From Thermococcus sp. M39 (GTDB taxonomy: Archaea > Methanobacteriota_B > Thermococci > Thermococcales > Thermococcaceae), in the NCBI RefSeq assembly GCF_012027325.1, contig NZ_SNUG01000010.1, forward strand, positions 1 to 51,618: a stretch of DNA of 51,618 nucleotides, in the 5' to 3' direction. Shown one piece after another: positions 6,988 through 16,097 of the stretch. Both the position numbers and the translations under genes were made by a program. A model generated the notes under the pieces. That model was given only the letters and a program-made list of their open reading frames with translations. It was not told the DNA's origin and searched no databases. How positions within the stretch are numbered: position 1 is the first letter of the stretch; each line of letters opens with the position of its first letter.

Positions 6988-9900
6988 TTAGAGGTTGGGA
7001 CTTTTGATAGGCTCCTTTAAGAAAGAAGTATTTACTAGGACTTTTATCCCATAATACTCGCTTAGCTCTTTAATTTCAAACTCGTTCTCTTTGGCCCAAG
7101 CAAGAGCTTTTGAAAGCTCATAAGCCAAGTTTGCATCTAAAACAATTGGGACGTTTAAATCAACAGCAGTTCTCCTTACCTTGTAATCTCTGTCTTTTGC
7201 ATAGTCAGAGGTCATCACCAAGTCAATCTTACTGTTTTTCATTAACGCTACTGCCTTTTCTTTGCTTATGGGGTTTCCGATGCTTAGAGCATCTTCAAGC
7301 GTAAATACTTCGTAGCCGAGAGATTCAAGAATCTTAGCTGTTTCGCTTAGCTTATCTTTTTCTCTTCCGTAACCATAAATCAATACACTCTTTTCGGGCA
7401 TTCTGTTCGGCTTCACTGAGAGCCAGCTCTTAAGCAGTGCATCCTCGAATTCGCTACCGAGAGCGGCAACTTCTCCCGTGGAGCGCATTTCCGGGCCTAA
7501 GAATGGATAAGCGTTTTGAAGCTGAGACCACGAGAACTGTGGACTTTTCACAGCGAAAGCCTTTGGAGGTATCTCATAGTATTTGTATTCCTCACCAATT
7601 GAGAGCTTTCCATCAAATACTGCCTGAGCCGCTAGCTCCATTAAATTTACGCCTCTTGCCTTGCTTGAGAATGGCATTGATCTGCTCGTTCTTAAGTTTA
7701 GCTCAAGGACATAGACGTCATCGTTTACCAAGAACTGTATGTTGAACGGCCCTCTAATTCCTAAAGCCAAAGCAAGCTCTAAAGCGATTTCCTGCATCTT
7801 TTTAACTTGCTTGGATTTTAGATAGCGGTAAGGTGTCACCATCGTAGCGTCTCCACTGTGAACACCAGCTTTTTCTACGTGCTCCAGAGTAACGCCGACA
7901 ACCCTCCTTCCATCTGACACAGCATCTATCTCAGCTTCCATAGCATCTAAGAATTTTGAAACCACTACTGGGTGCTCCGGAGATACCTTTGCCGCTAAGG
8001 AGAGGTATTCTCTCAGCTCTTTCTCATTGTAGGCGACTTTCATTGCAGTTCCGCTCAAAACGTAGCTTGGCCTTATCATAACCGGATACCCAACTTCCTC
8101 AGCGAACTTTAAAACCTCTCTAAGGCTTTTCGCAGCTGTCCAGGGAGGCTGCTTTATTCCCAAATCTTCAAGGAGTTTGGAGAACTTCACCCTGTTTTCA
8201 GCTACATCAACACTCGTTCCTCTCGTTCCCAAAAGCCTAACTCCATTCTGCTCAAGCTTTTTAGCCAAGGAATTAGCCAACTGTCCGCCAGCAAAGGCAA
8301 TGACACCTTCAGGCTTCTCAAACTTGTAGATGTCCAAAACTCTCTCAAGGGTTATCTCCTCGAAATAGAGCTTATCATTAATGTCCCAGTCTGTTGAAAC
8401 TGTTTCGGGGTTATAATTAAGCACGATAACCTCATAGCCCCTCTTCTTTGCTGAATTTGCGAAATTCACAACTGCCCAATCAAACTCAACGCTAACACCT
8501 ATCCTAAAGACTCCGGCACCCAAAACCAAAACTTTCGGATTTTCCGTGTGAGGGATGTCGTTTTCTTGAGCATCATAGGTCATGTACAGATAATTTGTCT
8601 TTGCAGGGAATTCTCCAGCCAGAGTGTCAATCTGCTTCACGAATATTTTTGGTTTCTTCTTGGATTCCTTTAACCTCTTACCCACTAACCTCTCTATTTG
8701 CTTATCGCTGAAGCCGAGCTTCTTCGCTTCACTTATAAGCTCTTCAGTTGGGTTCTTCTTCAGTTCTTCCGCCACTCTAACAAGGTCTTCGATTATATAG
8801 AGATAAAAGCGGTCTATTCCAGTGATTTCATAAATCTCATCAACACTTGCCCCAAGCTTTAATGCTTTAGCTATGTGCATTGGCATATAAGGTTCATAGT
8901 TCCTTATTCTCTTCATGACCTCTTCCAAGGGCTCATCCCTTTCGTAATATTCACCAATCAGTTCATCCCCGATATCAACCATTCTAATTGCCTTTTGGAA
9001 TGCCTCATGCAAGTTTCGTCCTATTGCCATAACTTCTCCAATGCTCTTCATCTCTGAATTTATCCTCTTGTTTGCGTTCTCAAACTTCTCTAAGTCCCAT
9101 CTCGGGACTTTAACGACAACATAGTCTAGGCTTGGCTCAAAAGCCGCTGTGGTAACTCCAGTTACACCATTCAAGAGCTCATCTAAGGTATAGCCCAAAG
9201 CAAGCTTTGCCGCTATGTAGGCTAAAGGATAACCCGTTACCTTGCTCGCTAACGCAGATGAGCGGCTCATCCTTGGATTTGTCTCAATAACATAGAATTC
9301 CTCTGATTTTGGATTTAAGGCTAGCTGAACATTACACTCGCCAACTAAACCTATTGCTTCAGCGACCTTTATTGCCGCGCTCCTTAGGATTTGATACTCC
9401 CTATTGGTGAGAGTTTGAGAAGGAGCAACAACTATGGAATCTCCAGTATGAACTCCCATCGGGTCAAAGTTCTCTAAGCATGCAACGGCAACAGCATTTC
9501 CGTTTTTATCCCTCACAACTTCAAACTCTATCTCCTTCCAATGATAGAGATATTTCTCGACCAAAACCTCGCCGATCTCACTCTGAGCGAAAGCCCTAAT
9601 TATATAGTTTTCAAACTCTTCCTTATTCCACGCAACGAAAGAACCTCTACCGCCGAGGTTGAAGCTCACCCTAACGATGACGGGGAAGCCAATCTTCTCC
9701 GCTATTTCAATTGCTTCTTCAACGCTTTTAGCCGCTCCGCTTGGTGGTATTGGGAGACCGGCTTTTATCATTGTCTCTCTAAACTTTTCTCTATCCAGGG
9801 CTTTCTTTATGCCCTCTATGGGTGTGCCAAGGACTTTAACACCGTATTTATCCAAAATTCCGCTTTCATGTAATGCCACACCCAAAGATAAGGCACTTTG

Positions 9901-10161
9901 CCCACCAAAACCTAACAAAATTCCATCTGGCCTCTCTTTCTTTATAACTTCCTCAACAAATTTGACATCTAGAGGAAGGAGGTAAACTTTGTCAGCCATC
10001 TCATGGCTAGTCTGGATTGTAGCAACGTTTGGGTTTACTAAGATAGTTTCAATGCCTTCTTCCTTTAGGGCTTTTAGTGCTTGACTTCCGCTGTAGTCGA
10101 ATTCAGCAGCCTCTCCAATCTTTATTGCACCAGAACCCAAAATTAAGACTTTAGAAACCAT
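6988..10161 (-). CDS. carB: Carbamoyl-phosphate synthase large subunit
   Basis: About 1057 residues, full length for the family. Two homologous ATP-grasp halves are seen: MVSKVLILGSGAIKIGEAAE starts the first, and KVLVLGAGVFRIGVSVEFDW near residue 545 starts the second. A C-terminal allosteric MGS-like domain follows (SVLIYGYGREKDK). It makes carbamoyl phosphate from bicarbonate, ATP and ammonia channelled from CarA, for pyrimidines and arginine. The start is set at ATG 10161 because GGTGAT lies four bases upstream; ATGs at 10167 and 10170 overlap that RBS. It overlaps the end of carA by 11 bp. The argGH genes nearby consume its product. Confidence 0.96.
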   Translation of the reverse strand: MVSKVLILGSGAIKIGEAAEFDYSGSQALKALKEEGIETILVNPNVATIQTSHEMADKVYLLPLDVKFVEEVIKKERPDGILLGFGGQSALSLGVALHESGILDKYGVKVLGTPIEGIKKALDREKFRETMIKAGLPIPPSGAAKSVEEAIEIAEKIGFPVIVRVSFNLGGRGSFVAWNKEEFENYIIRAFAQSEIGEVLVEKYLYHWKEIEFEVVRDKNGNAVAVACLENFDPMGVHTGDSIVVAPSQTLTNREYQILRSAAIKVAEAIGLVGECNVQLALNPKSEEFYVIETNPRMSRSSALASKVTGYPLAYIAAKLALGYTLDELLNGVTGVTTAAFEPSLDYVVVKVPRWDLEKFENANKRINSEMKSIGEVMAIGRNLHEAFQKAIRMVDIGDELIGEYYERDEPLEEVMKRIRNYEPYMPMHIAKALKLGASVDEIYEITGIDRFYLYIIEDLVRVAEELKKNPTEELISEAKKLGFSDKQIERLVGKRLKESKKKPKIFVKQIDTLAGEFPAKTNYLYMTYDAQENDIPHTENPKVLVLGAGVFRIGVSVEFDWAVVNFANSAKKRGYEVIVLNYNPETVSTDWDINDKLYFEEITLERVLDIYKFEKPEGVIAFAGGQLANSLAKKLEQNGVRLLGTRGTSVDVAENRVKFSKLLEDLGIKQPPWTAAKSLREVLKFAEEVGYPVMIRPSYVLSGTAMKVAYNEKELREYLSLAAKVSPEHPVVVSKFLDAMEAEIDAVSDGRRVVGVTLEHVEKAGVHSGDATMVTPYRYLKSKQVKKMQEIALELALALGIRGPFNIQFLVNDDVYVLELNLRTSRSMPFSSKARGVNLMELAAQAVFDGKLSIGEEYKYYEIPPKAFAVKSPQFSWSQLQNAYPFLGPEMRSTGEVAALGSEFEDALLKSWLSVKPNRMPEKSVLIYGYGREKDKLSETAKILESLGYEVFTLEDALSIGNPISKEKAVALMKNSKIDLVMTSDYAKDRDYKVRRTAVDLNVPIVLDANLAYELSKALAWAKENEFEIKELSEYYGIKVLVNTSFLKEPIKSPNL

Positions 10162-11272
10162 GAGCATCACCTTTGATTAGTTTTGCAAAAAGATCAAAGA
10201 CCCAAGTTGAATCTAAAGGTCCGGGAGAAGCCTCGGGATGGAATTGGGTCGCTATAATCGGTTTATTTGGATGATAAATCCCCTCAACGCTCTTATCGTC
10301 GAGATTAATCATCCAGACTCTAAATTCGTTCAAGCTTTCGGGCTTTACCGCGTAGCCATGGTTTTGTGTCGTTACAAAGGCTTTTCCTGTCTTTAAGTCT
10401 TTTACGGGCTTGTTAATTCCTCTGTGGCCGTATTTAAGCTTGTAAATCTCTGCACCGTCAGCTAAAGCTAGTATTTGACTGCCTAAGCATATTCCCATTG
10501 TCGGGACATTGTACTCAATTATGGCTTTGGTATTCTCTATCAGTGTTTTCAGCAAAGCCGGGTTCCCTGGACCGTTGCTTAGGAATATCCCATCGGCGTT
10601 AAATTCCTCAAAGGCCTTTATTGGGTCGTAGGTGTAAGGTATCCTTATGACATTAAAGCCTCTCTTTAAGAATTCTCGCAGAATGCCATACTTAACCCCA
10701 CAATCAACCACAACAACGGTCTTATCTGCTTTTTTAGGTTCATGAATTATTATTTCTTTTGGAGTCACCTTATCGACAAAATTTGCTTCATCATAACTCA
10801 ACTTTCTGACCTTCTCAATGATCTTTTCAAGCTCTTCCTTCTCATAATCACCAACGGCTAAAGCTCCCATCATAACTCCTTTTTCCCTTATCTTCTTAAC
10901 TAATGTCCTTGTATCAACGCCTTCTATCCCTGGAATTCCTTCTTTTTTGAGCCACTCGTCTAAGCTCATTTCGCTTGCCCAGTGGCTTGGTCGCATGAGT
11001 TTTGAAATCACGTAACCTTCAACTTGAATTTTATCCGACTCATAGTGGAGAGGGATTCCATTTTCCCTAATTTCTTTACTTGGCACGCCGTAGTTTCCAA
11101 TTAGTGGATAAGTCATGACTAGAATTTGTCCCTTGTATGATGGATCCGTTAATGACTCTGGATAACCGACCATTGCTGTTGTAAAGACCACCTCTCCGAA
11201 CTTGACTCCCTCGGCCCCGAACCCTTTTCCCTCCACAATGGTTCCATCTTCTAATAAGAGATAAGCTTTCAC
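10151..11272 (-). CDS. carA: Carbamoyl-phosphate synthase small (glutaminase) subunit
   Basis: 373 residues. An N-terminal CPSase domain (LEDGTIVEGKGFGAEG) is followed by a class I glutamine amidotransferase domain with the nucleophile in GICLGSQ, the oxyanion region LSNGPGNPALL, QNHGYAV, and the His/Glu dyad in QFHPEASPGP. It hydrolyses glutamine and passes ammonia to CarB. The start is GTG 11272 with a GGGTGGT RBS upstream. Confidence 0.96.
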   Translation of the reverse strand: MKAYLLLEDGTIVEGKGFGAEGVKFGEVVFTTAMVGYPESLTDPSYKGQILVMTYPLIGNYGVPSKEIRENGIPLHYESDKIQVEGYVISKLMRPSHWASEMSLDEWLKKEGIPGIEGVDTRTLVKKIREKGVMMGALAVGDYEKEELEKIIEKVRKLSYDEANFVDKVTPKEIIIHEPKKADKTVVVVDCGVKYGILREFLKRGFNVIRIPYTYDPIKAFEEFNADGIFLSNGPGNPALLKTLIENTKAIIEYNVPTMGICLGSQILALADGAEIYKLKYGHRGINKPVKDLKTGKAFVTTQNHGYAVKPESLNEFRVWMINLDDKSVEGIYHPNKPIIATQFHPEASPGPLDSTWVFDLFAKLIKGDAHGF

Positions 11273-11300
11273 TTAGACCACCCACTAATTTTTGCTCTCA

Positions 11301-11325
11301 TATTTTATAGACGTAAATCCGTCTA
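11301..11325 (-). promoter_or_regulatory. carAB promoter with inverted repeat at the TATA box
   Basis: Read on the minus strand, TATAAAATA (11301-11309) lies about 30 bp before the GTG start. A perfect 6-bp inverted repeat, TAGACG at 11308-11313 and CGTCTA at 11320-11325, overlaps the BRE side of the TATA box, where a bound repressor would block TBP/TFB. The regulator is unknown; control by arginine or pyrimidine is a guess. Confidence 0.5.
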
Positions 11326-11350
11326 ATTATTCATTTTTGCAATACTTGGA

Positions 11351-12706
11351 TTAACATTTTAATGTCAAAAACTTGAGCTTGCTGAAGTCTTCTTCAAGAG
11401 CTTTTTCTGCCGTTTCAATGTATTCTTTGACTTTTTCTGGATTTGGAGAGCCTATAATGGGCTTTTTAATTCTCTCCTCTAGACTAACTTTAATTCCATA
11501 TTTCTCCCTAACCTTGGCGTAGAATTCTTCAACACTTTCAGATTCTTTTACGAGCTTGGCTATCTCGCCGTAAACTTCTCTGTATGGTCTTCCACTTATC
11601 AAAGCGACTTTCTCAGCAATGTCCGTTGCTAAAATGGGGAAAATTTTTGCATCTCTCAGCAAGTTCTCTTCATTGACCTCAATTTTGGCAAAGAGGTCAG
11701 CAAAAATCTTAAGCGTTTCAAGTGTCCCCTTCAATATTTTGAAAGCGTGCTTGTTGGCTTCTTGCATATCCAAGTTGTAGCCCGTTGGAAGGCCCTTCAA
11801 AATTGTCAGCAATGCAACGAGATGCCCTATGCTCTCAGCACCCCAAGCTCTAGCTATTTCCATTGTTGCTGGATTCCTCTTTTGGGGCATCATGCTACTC
11901 GTTGCTAAATGCTCATTTGGAAGCTTAAGGTAGTTGAACTGTGGTGTTGAAAAAACCACTATATCTTCGGCTATCCTTGAGAGGAAGATGGATAGGTTTA
12001 CATCGATTGAACAGGCTATTCCTAGGAAGTCCCTATTGCTCGTTGCATTTATAGAGTTAAAGATTATCCCGCCGAAGAGCTCTCCAGCGAGCTTTTTCCT
12101 ATTCAATGGGACACTAGTTCCTCCTACGGCTCCAGCACCTAGGGGGGAGTTATCAACTATCTCAAGAGCAAAGAATAAGGCTTTCGTGTATGTAGCTAAT
12201 GTTTCCTCTATGTAGCATAAATAGTGGGCGAAGGTTGAAGGTTGTGCCGGCTGTAAATGAGTAAATGCCGGCATTATTGTATTGAGGTGATTTCTAGCCT
12301 TCTCTAGGAGAATTCCCCTAAAAGTCAACACTTCCTTTATCTGCTCGATTAAAAGTTTCTTTGCTTTTAGCCTTAAAGCAGAGGCAACATGGTCGTTTCT
12401 GCTTTTTCCCAAAGCTAAGTATCCCTCATCTTTGCCAAGCTTGTCTTTTAGGTAAATCTCAATCGCCTCGTGAACATCTTCAGCCTCAATTTTAAATAGC
12501 GGAGAAGGGTCTTTGAGGAGGTTTTTTAACTCCCCTAGTATTTTCTCTCCCTTCTCCTTAGGGATAAGATTTTGAGATGTTAGGACTTTTACATGAGCTA
12601 TTAAGCTCTCAATAACCTCCTCAACAAGCTCTTTATCTTCTTCCATTGAAGAAATATAGGAGAGGATTTCAGAGTTTATATCACCGAGCAGATTCTTCCT
12701 GTACAT
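11351..12706 (-). CDS. argH: Argininosuccinate lyase
   Basis: 451 residues, family length. The fumarase/aspartase signature SSMMPQKRNPATMEIARA, the SRNDHVASALR motif and the HLQPAQPSTFAHY motif are all present. It cleaves argininosuccinate to arginine and fumarate. ATG 12706 has GGTGGT upstream and lies 8 bp after the argG stop, so the two genes form one operon. Confidence 0.95.
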   Translation of the reverse strand: MYRKNLLGDINSEILSYISSMEEDKELVEEVIESLIAHVKVLTSQNLIPKEKGEKILGELKNLLKDPSPLFKIEAEDVHEAIEIYLKDKLGKDEGYLALGKSRNDHVASALRLKAKKLLIEQIKEVLTFRGILLEKARNHLNTIMPAFTHLQPAQPSTFAHYLCYIEETLATYTKALFFALEIVDNSPLGAGAVGGTSVPLNRKKLAGELFGGIIFNSINATSNRDFLGIACSIDVNLSIFLSRIAEDIVVFSTPQFNYLKLPNEHLATSSMMPQKRNPATMEIARAWGAESIGHLVALLTILKGLPTGYNLDMQEANKHAFKILKGTLETLKIFADLFAKIEVNEENLLRDAKIFPILATDIAEKVALISGRPYREVYGEIAKLVKESESVEEFYAKVREKYGIKVSLEERIKKPIIGSPNPEKVKEYIETAEKALEEDFSKLKFLTLKC

Positions 12707-12714
12707 AACACCAC

Positions 12715-13947
12715 CTAACTGATAACCTTCTCTGCCTCCAGCTCTTTGCTTCCAAACGCTTCCATTGGTTTGGACTTATTAGCTATGCTATAAGCCAAAA
12801 CACTCTGCATTCCAAAGAGCTCGATGAAACCTATGGCAAGTTTTTGGTCGTAGTCAGATTTTTCGAATGTCGCTAAGTTTATGTCATAGAGCGCATTTTC
12901 GGACTTCCTTCCAACAACAATGGCGTTTCCTTTGTAGAGCTTTACTTTGACAGTCCCGCTGACCTTTTCTTCAACTTTATCTATGAATGCATCTAATGCT
13001 TCCCTAAGTGGCTCGAACCAGAGGCCATTATAAACGAGCCATGACCACTTAGAATCAACTATTTCCTTAAACTCAAGAGCCCATTTTGTGAGAACAAACT
13101 TTTCAAGGTCTTTGTGGGCTTTGATTAGAGTTATTGCTGCTGGCGCTTCATAGACTTCCCTGCTCTTTATTCCAACGGTCCTATCTTCAATGTGGTCTAT
13201 CCTTCCAACTCCGTGCTTTCCAGCTATAAAGTTCAGCGTCTCTATAAGCTCAACTAAGTCCATTTCCTTTCCATTCAAGGCAACTGGAACTCCTTCCTCA
13301 AATTCAATTGTTACGTACTCAGGCTTTTCTGGTGTTTTCTCTGGTGAAAGTGTCCACTCAAAAACTTCCTCTGGTGGTTCTTCAAAGGGGTCTTCTAAAA
13401 TTCCCCCTTCTATGCTCCTCCCCCAAAGGTTCTCGTCAATGCTGTAGATTTTTTCCTTAACGGGAATGCCGTTTTTCTTTGCGTATTCCATCTCCCAATC
13501 CCTTGTTAGACCCCACTCCCTTACTGGAGCGATTATCTTAATTTCTGGATAGAGTGCTTTAACTGCTAAATCGAACCTCACTTGGTCATTCCCTTTTCCA
13601 GTACATCCATGAGCTATTGCATCGGCGTTTTCTTTTTTAGCAATCTCCACTATCTTCTTTGCTATCAAAGGCCTTGCCAAGGCAGTGGCTAAGGGGTAAG
13701 CTCCTTCATAAAGGGCATTGGCTTTAATAGCTTTAGCTAAGTATTCCTTCGCAAACTCTTCCTTTGCGTCAATCGTATAATGCTTTACTGCCCCAAACTT
13801 CAAAGCCTTCTCTTCAATTTTCTTGAAGTCATCTTTTTGCCCAACATCCACTGTGACTGTTATCACTTCCGCGTTCAGCTTCTCTTGCATCATCTTCAAT
13901 ATAACTGAAGTATCCAATCCTCCCGAATACGCTAAAACTACCTTCAC
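12715..13947 (-). CDS. argG: Argininosuccinate synthase
   Basis: 410 residues. The PP-loop [11 protein letters not shown] is at residues 5-15, and [14 protein letters not shown] and [14 protein letters not shown] are hallmark motifs. It ligates citrulline and aspartate. The start is GTG 13947, with GGTGG upstream. With argH and carAB it covers the citrulline-to-arginine step and carbamoyl phosphate supply; no argF is in the window. Confidence 0.96.
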   Translation of the reverse strand: MKVVLAYSGGLDTSVILKMMQEKLNAEVITVTVDVGQKDDFKKIEEKALKFGAVKHYTIDAKEEFAKEYLAKAIKANALYEGAYPLATALARPLIAKKIVEIAKKENADAIAHGCTGKGNDQVRFDLAVKALYPEIKIIAPVREWGLTRDWEMEYAKKNGIPVKEKIYSIDENLWGRSIEGGILEDPFEEPPEEVFEWTLSPEKTPEKPEYVTIEFEEGVPVALNGKEMDLVELIETLNFIAGKHGVGRIDHIEDRTVGIKSREVYEAPAAITLIKAHKDLEKFVLTKWALEFKEIVDSKWSWLVYNGLWFEPLREALDAFIDKVEEKVSGTVKVKLYKGNAIVVGRKSENALYDINLATFEKSDYDQKLAIGFIELFGMQSVLAYSIANKSKPMEAFGSKELEAEKVIS

Positions 13948-13978
13948 CTAAACCACCTAGGCCAAAATAAAAGGAACA

Positions 13979-13989
13979 CTTTTTATATC
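13979..13989 (-). promoter_or_regulatory. argGH promoter
   Basis: On the minus strand the sequence reads ACAAAAGATATAAAAAG, a good BRE/TATA pair. The TATA box is centred about 37 bp before the GTG start, predicting a very short leader. Confidence 0.6.
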
Positions 13990-14218
13990 TTTTGTAACTA
14001 ATGTGTCAAAATTGAAAAATTTTGTTATAAATGCAACAATAATGAGAATTGATATTAGATTTATAGTTTTCAAAAATATCCCAACTTTTTGAACAGTTGT
14101 CTAAATAATTACTAGATTTTCTGAACAAATTTGACAAAATCTCAATAATTTTTGCAAAAATGTCTTATACTTGAAGTGCTGCAAGGATGGGAACGTTAAT
14201 TCAAGGGGGTGCTAAAAA
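13990..14218 (+). promoter_or_regulatory. argG-amt divergent intergenic region
   Basis: AT-rich 230 bp between divergent operons. It holds a perfect inverted repeat, CAAAATT (14007-14013) and AATTTTG (14018-14024) with a GAAA loop, just upstream of the argG TATA box. TTGACAAAAT and TTTGCAAAAA-like runs lie near 14130-14160. A weak TATA (TCTTATAC, 14163-14170) probably drives amt. The GGGGGTG RBS at 14205-14211 precedes the GTG start. It may bind a nitrogen-responsive regulator; none is known from this sequence alone. Confidence 0.45.
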
Positions 14219-15637
14219 GTGAGGAGCGCAAGTATTTTGTTTGCCATATTTGTGGCAATGTTAATTAGCGGAAGCTTTGTCTTAGCAGAAGATCCAACGG
14301 GAGCAGAAACACTAAAAGAAAGTCCAGAGGCACCAGTGGACTTCGTTTGGGTCTTAATCTGTGGATTCCTAGTGATGTTCATGCAGGCAGGATTCGCTTT
14401 GCTTGAGGCAGGATTCACAAGGGCTAAAAACGTTGCAAACGTAATGATGAAAAACCTGATGGACTTTGCAGTTGGAAGCATAGCCTTCTTTGCGGTTGGT
14501 TTTGCTCTAATGATGGGCAACGACTGGCACGGTTTAATAGGAAAGAGCGGATGGTTTTTGCTTGGCGATGCCTACGATGTTTCAACAATCGAGATTTGGT
14601 TCTTCATGCTAGTATTCTGTGCTACTGCAGCGACAATAGTCAGTGGAGCAATAGCGGAGAGGCCAAAGTTCTCAACATACCTCATCTACAGTGCGGTTGT
14701 AAGTGCAATCATTTACCCAATCTATGGCCACTGGCTCTGGGGCGGTGGTTGGCTGAGCTCAAGCGATTTCATGACAAAGCTTGGTGGAGGCTATGGGGCT
14801 TTGGATTTCGCTGGAAGCGGAGTTGTTCATGCCTTAGGTGGTTATGTGGCTTTAGCAGCATGTATGCTTTTAGGGCCGAGGATTGGAAAATATGATAGGC
14901 ATGGAAACCCAAGACCAATTCCTGGACACAACATAGCTTATGCAGTAATCGGAACCTTAATCCTATGGTTTGGATGGTTTGGCTTTAACCCAGGTTCAAC
15001 ACTCTCAGCTCACGAGCTTAGGATTTCAATCATCGCTGCTAATACTAACTTAGCCGCAGCTGCAGGTGCCATAACAGCAATGCTGATAACATGGAAGAAG
15101 CTTGGAAAGCCGGATGTTGGAATGACTTGCAACGGTGCCATTGGAGGATTGGTTGCCATAACAGCCCCATGTGCGTGGGTTACCCCTTGGGCTGCAATAA
15201 TCATTGGAATAGTCGCTGGATTCATAGCAGTTTATGGCTACTGGTTCCTTGAGAAGAGAGGAATCGACGACGTCGTTGGTGCTGTTCCCGTTCACGGGTT
15301 CAACGGAACTTGGGGGCTAATAGCCTTAGGTCTGTTCGCTGATGGAACTTATGGTGTTTACACAACCGAACCGCCCTATGTAGCAGGTTTACTTTACGGA
15401 AACGCCGGATTTTTCATTGCTCAGCTAATTTCAGCGGTGGTTAACTTCATCTGGGCCTTTGGAACAGGTTACATATTGTTCTACATTCTCAAGAAGACAG
15501 TCGGAATAAGGGTAAGTCCAGAGGAAGAGAGGGTTGGACTGGACATAGTGGAGCATGCAACGATAGCATATCCAAACTTTGTGTCAACTGAAGCTATATT
15601 GCTCCCAACAGTTAAGAACGGAGGTGAGGAAGAATGA
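14219..15637 (+). CDS. amt: Ammonium transporter
   Basis: 472 residues from GTG 14219. An N-terminal signal peptide (ILFAIFVAMLISGSFVLA) is followed by about 11 membrane segments. Family motifs include MQAGFALLEAGFTRAKNV, the twin-His pore regions DFAGSGVVHALGG and VPVHGFNGTWG, and GWFGFNPGS. It conducts ammonium/ammonia across the membrane. The stop overlaps the glnK start by 4 bp, the classical amt-glnK pair. Confidence 0.96.
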   Translation: MRSASILFAIFVAMLISGSFVLAEDPTGAETLKESPEAPVDFVWVLICGFLVMFMQAGFALLEAGFTRAKNVANVMMKNLMDFAVGSIAFFAVGFALMMGNDWHGLIGKSGWFLLGDAYDVSTIEIWFFMLVFCATAATIVSGAIAERPKFSTYLIYSAVVSAIIYPIYGHWLWGGGWLSSSDFMTKLGGGYGALDFAGSGVVHALGGYVALAACMLLGPRIGKYDRHGNPRPIPGHNIAYAVIGTLILWFGWFGFNPGSTLSAHELRISIIAANTNLAAAAGAITAMLITWKKLGKPDVGMTCNGAIGGLVAITAPCAWVTPWAAIIIGIVAGFIAVYGYWFLEKRGIDDVVGAVPVHGFNGTWGLIALGLFADGTYGVYTTEPPYVAGLLYGNAGFFIAQLISAVVNFIWAFGTGYILFYILKKTVGIRVSPEEERVGLDIVEHATIAYPNFVSTEAILLPTVKNGGEEE

Positions 15638-15972
15638 AGAAAGTTGAGGCGATAATAAGGGAGGACAAGCTTAAGGACGTCATAAAAGCACTAGAAGATG
15701 AGGGATTTTTTGGAATGACAGTAACTGCAGTGATGGGAAGAGGACGAGAGGGAGGAACGACGATACAATTCAGAGGTAGGCTGATGAAAGTTGAGCTCCT
15801 AACGAAAGTAAAAATTGAGGTAGTTGTTGACGACAAAGATGTGGACAGGGTTGTCAAGGCAATAATAGGTGCCGCAAAGACTGGCGAAGTTGGAGACGGA
15901 AAGATATTCATAATACCCATCGAGGAAGCTATAAGGATTAGAACTGAAGAAAAGGGAACAAAGGCTTTGTAG
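15634..15972 (+). CDS. glnK: PII nitrogen regulatory protein
   Basis: 112 residues. The start MKKVEAIIREDKLKDVIKAL, the B-loop and C-terminus KTGEVGDGKIFIIPIEEAIR and RTEEKG define a PII protein. GlnK trimers plug the Amt pore in response to ATP/ADP and 2-oxoglutarate. The T-loop reads GRGREGGTTIQFRGR: the position usually held by Tyr51, the uridylylation site, is not Tyr, so control is probably by effector binding only. Confidence 0.95.
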   Translation: MKKVEAIIREDKLKDVIKALEDEGFFGMTVTAVMGRGREGGTTIQFRGRLMKVELLTKVKIEVVVDDKDVDRVVKAIIGAAKTGEVGDGKIFIIPIEEAIRIRTEEKGTKAL

Positions 15973-16097
15973 TTTTTGCTTTTCTCTGCTTTTAATTTTT
16001 GAGTCAAAAAGAGAAGAGTTTATTAAGAAATTTTCGGCACCCCTTCATCCCACACAACACAAAGATGACAGTGGTAGAACTTCACGAGATAGGAAAC

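Noticed and set aside
7110-9985. Several plus-strand ORFs of 60-110 codons opposite carB
   Set aside because: They are antisense shadows of a fully conserved gene with no RBS or family similarity.
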